NCBI GenBank assembly: GCA_021014945.1
Contig: MU266517.1
Coordinates: 1 to 56,052 of the forward strand
Source: Leucogyrophana mollusca
Taxonomy: Eukaryota > Basidiomycota > Agaricomycetes > Boletales
Direction: 5' to 3'
DNA length: 56,052 bases
Part shown: piece after piece, positions 22,705 through 33,063 of the stretch
How positions within the stretch are numbered: position 1 is the stretch's first letter
How the letters are laid out: each line of letters opens with the position of its first letter
Notes under the pieces: generated by a model
The model's input: only the letters and a program-made list of their open reading frames with translations
What the model was told of the DNA's origin: nothing
The model's database searches: none
Program-made: the position numbers and the translations under genes

Positions 22705-24635
22705 ATGGGCAACAAACACTCGTCACCCGCCCTTCCCGACAGACCGGAAATCATCAGGCAGCGGAACCTCGACCACCCTGCCCCTGTCTCCCATATCAGT
22801 TTAAAACATTGTAAATCACAGATGTCATTAACGAGGTCGACCCCCTCGCAGGAAACATTTTGGACCGAGAAACATGTCACAAAGTACCCTGTCGAACACC
22901 CGCCATTGGCCTATGCGCCATTAGCACCCCCGGTTTCGCAGCAGGATGACGCGGCGAGAGCATATAGCGCGTTTCTCAGAACATTTCCCGAATACCAAAC
23001 CACCTGGATACTTGACACACTTCGTCGGACAGATTTTGGCAGACTGGATCGAACAGGGGAAACGTACGTGGACTACATGGGCGGATCACAGTTACCAGAG
23101 AGTCTCGTACGAGTCCACGGTGATTTCCTAACGCGGAGCGTGATGGGTAACACACATTCCGTCAGTAGCAGGTCAGTGTAGTGCCTTGAACTTTAAAGAT
23201 AAAGGTACTGATCCGGTGTACTGTCAGTTCGAAGCTCTCTACGAAATGCGCCGATGAGGCACGGGATGCAGTTCTGTCTTTCTTCAGAGCACCCCTTGGG
23301 TACACTGTCATATTCACGCCCAATGCGACAGGGGCCTTGAAACTCGTCGGAGAGGCTTTCCCGTTCACTGAACACAGTTGTTACGTCTTAGGCGCCGACT
23401 CACACAACAGCGTACACGGTATTCGGGAGTATGCATCCCGGCGAGGCGCTCAGGTACACTACATCCCTTCAACGAGCACAGGGGGGTTTGTTCCGTCTGT
23501 TGCTAAGGTACTGAAGGGACATATATGCGCGCGTCATTCTGGCTAATTTGTATTGATTACCCCAAGGATATCCTACGGCGTCACAAATCAAAGTCACACC
23601 CAAACCTCTTCGCTCTTACCGGTCAATCGAATATCTCCAATGCGAAAAATTCCCTTTCTACGCTGGACTACGCCTCTTCGCTCGGATATCATACGCTGCT
23701 TGATGCAGCCGCCCTCGCCCCAACGAGCGTGATATCATTATCGGAGACGCCTGTGGATGCCATGGCTGTCAGTTTCTACAAAATGTTTGGCTATCCCACG
23801 GGCGTTGGTGCTCTCATTGTGAAAGAGTCTTTCCTGGAGCAATTAGAACGACCGTGGTTTGCTGGTGGAACCGTCGATATCGTTCAAGTGCCTGGACCCA
23901 TAATCACAAGAGCATCGAAGCTCCACGAACAATTTGAGGTGTGTATGGCGAATTCTATTAAGTGGATGCTCGGTTAACCGTCGGCTTTAAGGACGGTACA
24001 ATAAATTATCTGACGCTACCTGCGGTCACCGACGGGCTACGATTTCTCTCCGCGTACCTCCCCTTCCTTCCTCTTCGACTTTCGTGCCTCCTCCACTTTG
24101 CTACTACTTCGTTATCCCGCCTGCGACACGAGTCTACTGGGACACCCGTAGTCAATATCCTTTCAAAACTTCCCTCCCGCCGACTTCGATCAGTGGGAGA
24201 GCAGGCTGATACTGGTTCGGTAATCTCGCTAATATTTCTTTTTGTGAGTGTAAATAGACTTTTACTGTGGTCTGCAAGCTTATGGTATTTCTACTAAAGC
24301 CTTCGGGGCAGATGATGCCCAACTCCTTCATTGAGCATGTTGCAGTATCCCAAAACATATCCCTTCGCACTGGTTGCATGTGTAACCCAGGTGGAGCAGC
24401 CGCCCTTCTAGGGATCGAGGGCGATATGGAGCTCCTTTATCCCGGTGTGACGCTAAAGGACTTCGAAACCGTCGTTGGGCGAGAGCTGGGCGTCGTTCGC
24501 ATCAGCCTCGGCCTGGCAACCACCTTCTCCGACGTGTGGAAAGTTATTCGATTCGCGGCGGCTATCGCCAACGACAGGTCACGGCAATCACTATGGGACT
24601 CTTGGACGAACGTCCCTATCGGACAGGCTGTATGA
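22705..24635 (+). CDS. Molybdenum-cofactor-sulfurase-like PLP enzyme, N-myristoylation signature
   Basis: This is a class-V aminotransferase/cysteine-desulfurase-fold protein related to the N-terminal domain of Moco sulfurase (MOCOS, HxB, ABA3), which moves sulfur from L-cysteine. The model has five exons: 22705-23171, 23228-23507, 23567-23938, 23992-24243 and 24279-24635, giving 575 aa. Motifs are YVDYMGGSQLPESLV and GNTHSVSSSKLS near the start of the fold, FTPNATGALKLVGE, the D-x-A strand TLLDAAALAPTS, the PLP-lysine segment SFYKMFGYPTGVGALIV (Lys321), and the sulfur-acceptor loop SLRTGCMCNPG. No MOSC domain follows, so it is shorter than true Moco sulfurases. The start MGNKHS fits the N-myristoylation rule (Gly2, Ser6). 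The last intron is only 35 nt and is the weakest junction. A related non-Moco role in sulfur transfer or membrane-linked PLP chemistry cannot be excluded. It converges on USO1, with 268 bp between stops. Confidence 0.88.
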
Positions 24636-24903
24636 GTAAACTCTAGCGCTCAAGGTGAATATTGTATACTTCAAGGTTAATACGGAAGGAACGCGAGGGG
24701 CCGCTGTACGTTGTGTGTACTCGCACTTATATCATCGCATTTGTATAGCAATACCGGAACCAACCACACCTTTACACTACTTAGCACTCTTTCCTCACCT
24801 TACTTTACCTGCCCTGTTTTGTGACTTATAATAATATCAGGCATGCTTTAGACTAAGTATATAGTTCTCCATTGGCCGTGATTTCATTGTGGAATGCACA
24901 TAC

Positions 24904-27900
24904 TTATTCCTCGTCGTCACCATCATCATCATCTTCATCGTCCGCCTCGTCCTCAGAGACCTCCAGCCCTGCTCCTCTCATGCGTTCCTTGTCTCTCCTT
25001 CGCTTTGTGCTCATCTCGTCCAGCAAGACCAACAAATCCTCTTGTTCCTTCTCTACGTCTTTCCTTTTACCCTCGGAGTCCTGGAGCTCGGATTCTAGTG
25101 CAACTATCCGCGATCGCATGTCGTTCAGCTGATGTGAATAATATCAGCGTCGTTCTGGGAGTACCCATGGGTGCCGATATAAATCACCTGGCTTTCCCCT
25201 ACAGAGTTTCCCTTGAGCTTGTTTTGCAGATCATCAATCTCCTGAGCTTGAGATCGTATGACGTCCCTCAGCGAGCTGATAAGCATTGCCGATTCCGCAC
25301 TGGGACCTGTATAGAACACGGGGGAGCATCAGCATCACCAGCCACCTCTAGTGAAGGGCACCGACCCGAGGATGCCGCCAGCGCGTTCGGGTCCATCGCG
25401 AGTCCTCTCTGCACAGTGTCTGAAACGAGGTCAGCATCATGTTTCCTACATGACTATCGAACACATACAGTGGTTGGACTTCCAAAAATCCACAAACGCC
25501 CAGTCGAACCAAATTTCCCCCTCAGCATCAGCGGGATTAGCACCTAGAGGGGCGTGCATTGGGTACGAAAGCACCATGGCCTCAGGACCGACAGCCTTAA
25601 ATCTCTCATCCTCTCGCACGCGCGTCATCTGGCCGACCAAGTTGTCCACTCCGAGACGATTGATGATGGGATAGATCGTCGCTCTGTTCACAAATCGAGG
25701 GATGAACTCAGTCGGACAGGTCCAACAAAAAGAAGTCTGCCGACCTGGTAATTTCTCCGGGTTGGCGATTGAACTCGTAGCACAAACCTAGAAGAAAGGC
25801 ACAAAGTCCAGGAACGATGCTCTCTGACTCTGCTGTTTGATTTATTGGTTCTACCAACTGTGGGTGCACCAGTCGGATGCCGAATGAGTCAATGATATCG
25901 GTTAGCACAAGCTGCTGAACTCACCACACCGAGCGCCCCAGCATCCAGGAACTCCCTCACAGCTTTTGGATCCTCCCATAGCCACTGTACGAGTAGACAT
26001 AGGTACCCCACAATAAGCCGGTCCCACTCCCTTGCCTCGCGGTCATCTGTGCCTTCCATGCGAGATCGTGACAAGAAACATAACGAGAGGTTCTCGCTGA
26101 GTAAGTGTAGAACACTCTGTGGTGCGTCGTCATCATCATCCTCTACAGGCTGAGGTGCAGAGGGTGCACCATCAGCGGGGACAAAGAACTGACCCTGGGC
26201 TACAGGTGTAGCGGAGGGCTTTATGGACCGCGCGAGTGCCTTGGATCGAGGAGATGAAGCGAGAAGGTGCGAGAAGAGAAGAGTCGCGATGTGCGTGGTG
26301 GTCACGTTAGCTAGACTGAGCGGAGACGAAGGAGGAAGACAAAGTGCGTGCAGAAGCGGTGATATCGACGGAGCATTGGTTGTTTCTATGACACCTCATG
26401 AGAATCAGCTGATCGGAAGGTTGGAGTTTTTTACCTTCCGAAGGCACCATTCCTTGCACGATCGCCTGTTTGATCTCTTCTTTGTGTACAAAATTCTGGT
26501 TGGAGGTGAGCATTTGCGCAGAGCTCTCTGTTGACTACCCACGTCAAAGACCGCCACTGCAGCACCCCGTAACTCCAGGCCCTCCTTCACTCGCTTGTCG
26601 CCATAGAGTCCATTATATTCGCCATGCAGTGCCAACTCGACCAGCACGTCCAAAGCAGATGCAGGCTCCAGGCGGTCCCATTCCTCACCATTGGTCTCGG
26701 GAACAGGCATGTATGGAGTTAATATAACGACCGACAATGGGAACGAGAGGTTGCTTGGCAGTAATCGCAGGGCCTAGTCAATGAAGTGTTGAGATTAGGG
26801 GGAAATGTGTTCGAGCGAACTATACCTGAGTTTTTAGAGGGGTGGGCGCATTCGAGCCCAACGCCAGCTCTACGAAACACCGGACAAATATGGTCGATTC
26901 CTGGCCCTATGAATCTAGTCAGCAACGACACGGGACCACTAGAAATCAACAGGCACTAACGCTACCGCCTTTAGAACCGACTAGCATGCCCATAATCCCG
27001 ATCACCAGGGATACATTTGCAACTTTCTGGTCATCCCAGAACTGCAGCGCGAATTCTTGAGGGGCGGCCTCTTGCAGTAGCAAGTTGGGGGGGAATAGCA
27101 ATAGGGAACATAGCAAAGACGGTAGCGCTGTTTCGCGGAAGTAGCTCTAGGAGAGACTCGTTAAGGAACAAATCGAGTTGCGGGGAAGCACCAACCTGAT
27201 TGGACGAATTGAAGCGAAGCAGACCGTCAACGCATCTGAGGGCGTCCAATGAGATGACACCCCCCTCGACACCGCCTTCTTGTGACACGGTGTTGAACAG
27301 CTTTTCGAAAGCCCCTTCGAAAGCCAGGACCTTTTGTATGTCCGGGCTCTGAGAGATCAGGGCCTGTATCATGACGATACTTTCTTCAAGTGAAGTAAAT
27401 AAGCTAGTGTGGAATGCCTGATTGATACGTCACCGCACTGCAGCCACTCGACCTGCTCGTACTGCACAGATAAAGCGACATAGGCTCGCATCTGAAGGTT
27501 CTATGGCGTTCAAGCAATGCGGCTTTTGAGCACTATGAGCAGGCCGACTGTCTACGATGCGGAAATCGCATGCGGGGTAAGGAGGAAGTAAAAATCCCGT
27601 ACCATTTCTAATGATTTCCCGTTTGTCCTCAAGCACCGCAATGACACTGGGAGCACCCGAGGGCGCTTTCAAGAAGTAGCTTTGTACCTGCTGGCGCCTG
27701 TTCTGCAAGAGCGTCGACAAGAGCTGCAGAGTTGCATATCGTATGTAGAAGTTCGTGTCGCCTAGAAGAGCAAACAAAGTATGGGTGACCTGTTCATTAG
27801 CCAAAACGTAGTCGGTATGCTTGAGAGCGAGATCTTTCGTGGCATCGTCCACCTCGCAGAGCTGGTGAAGAGTCTCCAACACGGCCTTGCCAATATCCGC

Positions 27901-28134
27901 ATCTATTTCTGCATCATTCTGCAGCACTTGAATCAAACCTGGGAGGGCCCTGTCGCCAACATCCTCCTTGCAGTCGCGCGTCAGTCCTTTGAGCGAAAGA
28001 ACCGCAGCTCGTCGATCAGCGAGCAAGGTGGAAGGAGATAAACGATCGCTGAGCTTCGCAATCGTGTCCACGGCCGACTGGGGTGCCCCAGTTGGCCCCC
28101 GAAGGGCGATGTAAGTCTGTGACAGAAAGTCCAT
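24904..28134 (-). CDS. USO1: Vesicle tethering protein USO1/p115
   Basis: This homologue of yeast Uso1 and mammalian p115 tethers ER-derived vesicles to the Golgi downstream of Rab1/Ypt1. The model has twelve exons: 28134-27603, 27383-27196, 27146-26961, 26906-26826, 26773-26543, 26495-26435, 26385-25925, 25857-25745, 25683-25469, 25419-25366, 25306-25203 and 25128-24904, giving 816 aa. The armadillo-like head spans about residues 1-690. It includes MDFLSQTYIALRGPTGAPQ, SQSPDIQKVLAFEGAFEKLF, ALRLLPSNLSFPLSVVILTP, CAFLLGLCYEFNRQPGEITR and EIWFDWAFVDFWKSN. It is followed by a short coiled coil (about 720-790) and the typical acidic C-terminal tail of Glu/Asp. The open frame extends to 28191 but begins there with GTG, so ATG 28134 is the start. 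The first intron is 219 nt. The others are 47-74 nt. Confidence 0.95.
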
Positions 28135-29086
28135 GCAAAGCGTTGACAGACTTCCCAACTGCAGGAATTCGAAGACACACTTCGAAGCCACGTGGCCTAC
28201 TTATTGCCGTTAATGGTGATGGCCCTTGAGCGCCTTAACTTGAAGCCATTCGAGAGTCCAACTTGGCCCCGTCGTCTCCACCGAAAGCACCTAATTATAT
28301 AGTATTCACGTTCAAAACCGACACTCTGGAATTGGGGTTGAGGTAGGAAGTCGGGCCATGTATCCTCGAAAAATAGATCGCTGGACCAGTGGCGTTGAGG
28401 ACTTTGTGCTACAGATATCGTCGACGATTGTCACTGGACCAGCAGTCATGATTTCTTGAAATAGCGTGTCCATTTTCCTTTACACTTCTGTTCCCAAGAC
28501 CAGTAAGCTACGGACTCGCCAAGAGCCGATTCGTGACGCGGTGGTTCTAAAAAAGCTGTACGTTTGCAATGAAAATGTTCAATATCCGTGCTTACCAGTC
28601 GTCTCGGCAGTAGTTGCAGTTTCGTGGGCATCTACAGGTCATCTTCTAGATGGAGTCTCGGTTTTGGGCCCATGGAGTTTGTTGGTGGTTCTTCGTGACT
28701 GTTAGACAGAGCCTCGCCGCAATGCAAGTCTCTGTTATCCAACGGGGTATGTTGGTTTCCCATGCCAATCCCCTGCAGTGGAGCTTATCCTTCCGCAACC
28801 AGTCGCATGACTGGTCAGTGTAAGAACTAATGACATGGTCGATCCTCCAAATAGAACATCTTCAACCCAGGCCAAAGCCTCCGGATCTTCTCCCGCATTA
28901 TCTGCGTCAAAAGTACGCGATAAGTGCATTGTAAGAGGGCGTTGAGGTTAAGTTTGTGGGTGATTCGAATCCGACGCCCTCGGTCAGCCCAGAGCTAAGG
29001 ACATCATTGTCTAAGAGTCAGCGGTCCTTTCAAGAGCTTATAAGGAGGTGAAGCCACCTTCCCCTATACTCCGCACTCTGATCACT
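28135..29086. other. Divergent promoter interval USO1 / P450 B
   Basis: This 950-bp interval separates two divergently transcribed genes. Short open frames show no domains. A B-box-like GATTCGAATCC near 28963 is not part of a tRNA fold. A TATA-like element for P450 B sits at the right end. Confidence 0.45.
29037..29045 (+). promoter_or_regulatory. TATA-like box of P450 B
   Basis: CTTATAAGG lies 41 nt upstream of the ATG at 29087. An upstream in-frame ATG at 29048 lies almost on this box, so 29087 is the better start. Confidence 0.45.
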
Positions 29087-31392
29087 ATGGGCCAACTCTT
29101 CCTTGCCGCTGCATTCACAGCTGTCCTGCTGACGTACGGGGTCTATCGCCGCTATTCACGAGTGTCTCTCGGAAGGATACCAGGCCCTAAATCTACGTCT
29201 TTCCTTCTTGGTATGTTAATTCGACCTAAAACGCTAAAATTCAAATCATCATGGCCTTCAAGGAAACTTGCGCGAACTTTACCAAGGGCAAGCAGGAGAG
29301 GCGGATTTCAAGTGGCAAGAGCGCTATGGAAATGTCGTCCGTTATAAAGGAGCGCTCGGGGTATGTCCAAAACGTCTTTCCACATTGTCCACACACTCAC
29401 TTACTATACCACAGGAGGATGCACTGATGGTTTCTGACCCCAAGGCTCTTCAGTACATTTATCAAACTTCCGGTTACCACTTCCCTAAACTGGCGGAGCG
29501 TCGCGTACTTTCGCGTATGCTGAATGGGAGGGGCATCTTGTGGGCGGAGGGTGAGTTACATAGCACTGAAACACGCAGTCATTAACACACCTGTTTCAGG
29601 TGAGGATCACAAGAGACACCGAAAAGTGATGCTCCCAGGTTTCGGAGGTCCAGAATCCAAGGCATTTCTGATGCTGTTCAAAGGTTGCGCTGAATCGGCA
29701 CGTTGTTTTTTGTTACACCTACACGTCGATTCTGATTACTTCGAATAGATGACTACGAAATGGATGGAGATCATCGGCAACAGCGAGGGTCAATCAACCA
29801 TCCTAAATATCCCTGCTTGGATGTCTCGTGCCACCCTGGATGCTATAGGAGCTGGTACGTACCGTCGTCACTTGGGTGCCGAAATCGCCTTGAACCCTTC
29901 GATAGCTGCTTTTGACTACCGGTTTGGTTCTGTGCAAGACCAAGACAATGCCTTGGCGCACACTTACACCAACATGATGTACGTCGATACGGCATGTGAC
30001 CAGAACACTGCTAACGACGTTGCCAACCCCTTAGGACGGACATATTTGGATCGCCCTCGGCGACTCAACTATTCATTCAAGCAGTCTCAAAGTACCTGCC
30101 CATGAGCGTCCTGGACTATTTGAGTGACCACGGGACGAACCGACGGCTAATGCGCATGCGGGAAACGAGCGACACAGCGAAGAACGTCGCGAAAGATATG
30201 GTTAAAGAAAAGGCAGAGGGTCTTCTAGAAGGGAAGGGAAGTCGGGACGTCTTTAGCCTCCTGGGTGAGTTCGTTTATTGGGATGATATCTCCACCGGCA
30301 CTAATGGAGGTCTAGTCAATGCGAATATGGCCGAGGACGCAAAGACGAAATTGAACGAAGAGGAGCTGCTCTCGCAAATGAGGTGAGTTGCAGCACTTGA
30401 TTCGTGCTTTCACTTATCAGTGTAAGTCTCATCATTACCTTGCGATTGCAGCACAATCCTATTTGCGGGGCATGAAACGACGTCGAATACCGTCAGCTGG
30501 GCACTCTTGGAACTCGCTAAACATCCCGAGATCCAAACTAAGTTACGTTCGGAGATCAGAGCTACAGAGGCAGCCATTCATGCCCGCGGCCAATCGGACT
30601 TCACCGTCGCTGACTTTGAGGCCATGCCATACACAACTGCTGTCATGAAAGTGCGCAGATGGTCCAATTCTCTTTGAAGATCACTGATTATTATCGCTCG
30701 CCTGTCTACTCTAGGAGGTCCTAAGGTTCCACTGTGTTGCATACCATTCGCACCGATACGCGGGGAGAGACGACGTTCTGCCCCTGTCGCGGCCGATCGT
30801 CACGGAAAACGGTGAAGTCATCCATGAGGTCCCCATTCCGAAGGGGACTCGCATTGTCGCCTCTATTGCAGCATATAACAGGCAAGTATCCCCCAATGGA
30901 TTAATTCTTAATCCGTTTTTTACGTCTATATTAGAAACAAAGACCTTTGGGGTGATGACGCCCATGTCTTCAACCCGGACCGCTGGCTCGCTGATGCGAA
31001 AGGGAGAAAGGGGAGTTCAATTGGTGTCTACGGTAACCTGTCAGTTCTCTCTAGACAGAACCGATTTAGGGGTATTGTACTAACCACCCTTGACCAGCAT
31101 GACATTCCTTGGTGGCATAAGATCATGCATTGGTTGGCGGTTCGCGTAAGTTCTTATTTTACCTCTATGAAGCGAAGTTTCGGTAAAATGTTTACTGTGA
31201 TTATGCAACAGGGTAATTGAGATCCAAGCGTTCCTTGTTGAGATCATCAGTAACTTCGAGTTCTCGGTCACCGACAAGACCGAGCGCATCCGCCGTGAGG
31301 CATGCCTGGTAATGGCTCCGACAGTCGAAGGAGAGCTTGAGAAAGGTGTGCAGCTGCCCTTACGGGTGTCGATTGCCGTTCGTGACGAGTGA
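29087..31392 (+). CDS. Cytochrome P450 monooxygenase B
   Basis: This is a second, unrelated-subfamily P450 with an N-terminal membrane anchor (residues about 3-20). The model has thirteen exons: 29087-29210, 29263-29360, 29415-29550, 29600-29697, 29749-29854, 29906-29978, 30035-30264, 30310-30382, 30452-30650, 30715-30881, 30935-31039, 31098-31145 and 31212-31392, giving 545 aa. Motifs are the [10 protein letters not shown] hinge, [32 protein letters not shown] (C-helix), the I-helix [13 protein letters not shown], ExxR as EVLR, FNPDRW (PERF), and the haem loop [14 protein letters not shown] with Cys480. Introns 4 (29698-29748, donor GCACGT) and 10 (30882-30934, donor GCAAGT after AG) appear to be GC-AG introns. 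Intron 10 is the textbook form, while intron 4 rests on frame alone. The haem and I-helix signatures resemble Agaricomycete P450s of secondary or xenobiotic metabolism. The substrate is unknown. Confidence 0.92.
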
Positions 31393-33063
31393 GGGTCGGG
31401 GCGTGGGGTTATCCACTGACGGCATTATGGTCGTTCCAAGTACCATTCACTGATTGTATTTGCGTAGCACTACCCACTTTTCGCTATGCCTGCCCATTCC
31501 ATGTATATATAACCTAGATGATAACGTTCGCCACCGATGGTGTGGTTATCGCACTATCCCTGCCAGAGAGGCCAATTCAATCTTCAGTCGTAGTGGAGCA
31601 CGCGGCAAAAGTCTTGTGGTAACGGGGCGGTGTAAACACGTTGTATGAAAGCTGGTATGATGTCGGAGATGGCCAGTAGGAGTGATAAAGATCACGTCAA
31701 ACATGAGCGTGTTCCTGGGTCTCTGTTCATGAAAATAGCGTGTTCGTAATTACTTGCCGTTGTTGTCAGTGTTGGACGTCTGATCCGCGACCGATGGCAC
31801 GCACCATGGATCCGCCTAACATCATTCTGGGAGTAGGGTGAGTTTGCCAACAAGGCCCTGAAGGCCTGAGGCCTAGGCGGCGGAGCATGGGGTCTACGAC
31901 ACGGAACAAAGTTGGCCAGGTCGTGGCGTTCCAAGACAATACACTCCGCATCGCATGTCACTTACATACTTATCGACTATTGGAAGACATCAAGGACAAA
32001 CGGCGGCTCCACACCGTGCTGGTCGGGGTGGTGGCGCAGCGCGTAAAATGCGGGACTCCGCTGGGTGACATAGACGTTGGAGTGGGATTCAGTTAGCACC
32101 TTGTCCTTGGGTGTAGCCGACAATCCCGTAACTAGCCACAATCAAAAAGGGGGTGAGGGAGTCCAGTTGCGTCATGAGGTTGTGTCCTTACGACAAGTGT
32201 AAGTTTGGAGCACCTAAGCCTCGTTTTCGCGTCCTGCTGTATTGGTTGGGTGCTCGTACAGCTGTGGTCCAAGAGTAGTACTTTCGTGGTAAGCGAGGTC
32301 CGCGCTAAAGGGAGCGGGCTGTGGATAACGTTGGGATTCTTCATGAAGACGCATATAGTACCGGCACGGCAAGGATCCACATGGTCACTAGAAGAGTTTG
32401 AACGCACCTTATGGATGTCGAATCTTGTTGAGAGTGCCTCGACTTGGTCGGATGGTGTCCGCTTGTCGCTGTCAGGCTGATTGAAGAGCCAGAACGCGGT
32501 GAACGATGCAGTGTGAACGGGACAGTTCGCACCCGGACCAGACCAGACCAAAGTGCTCCACATAAGCGCCCGATGTAAGAAAGTAACGAGAACTGTCTCC
32601 ACTTTTCTAGACCTACGAGGAACGTTCCTGGGGATGATGGTTAGTTGGAGAAGGTTCAAGAAAGTTGGAGATGCGTCTTTCATCCAGAAATGGAGCAAAT
32701 CAACTCCCGCGGCAACATTTGGTCTCGGCCTCTCAGAATAACCGCAAAAATTGACCCTTTACACCACAACTACTCACCCCCCTCGTCTGCAGCAGCTGAT
32801 ATTTTCGAATTTTCTCATTATGTATTTCATTCACCGGCACTGTCTGAGCATTCTCAATTCCTCACGGAGGGAAGATTCCGTCAAAATTTGCAAATGAATA
32901 AAATTACCTACAGTAGTTCGCCCTGATTAACCCAGCTCCTCAGCTGAGCTCCTTTAAAAGGCCTTGGGTCTTCTGCAGGTTCCACTCATCCCCCCTCTCG
33001 TCAATCTCAGTCACATCAATCTACTGCCCATCTGCCCTCCAAGTCGCAGGATTTATCTGCACC
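31393..33063. other. 1.7-kb interval between P450 B and the FAD oxidase
   Basis: It holds the P450 B 3' UTR and the promoter of the FAD oxidase, with TTTAAAAGG at 32953-32961, 103 nt above the ATG. A 188-codon minus frame (32132-32698) and a 91-codon plus frame (32205-32480) overlap. Neither has a recognisable domain or a promoter, so neither is called. Confidence 0.45.

Noticed and set aside
24904..25119. Plus-strand Ser/His-rich ORFs at 24872-25547
   Set aside because: They are antisense to the acidic Glu/Asp tail and coiled coil of USO1.
28955..28975. B-box-like GATTCGAATCC suggesting a tRNA
   Set aside because: The flanking five bases do not pair to form a T stem, and no A box or acceptor stem is present.
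32132..32698. 188-codon minus-strand ORF
   Set aside because: It overlaps plus frames of similar quality, shows no motif, and lies in the upstream region of the FAD oxidase.
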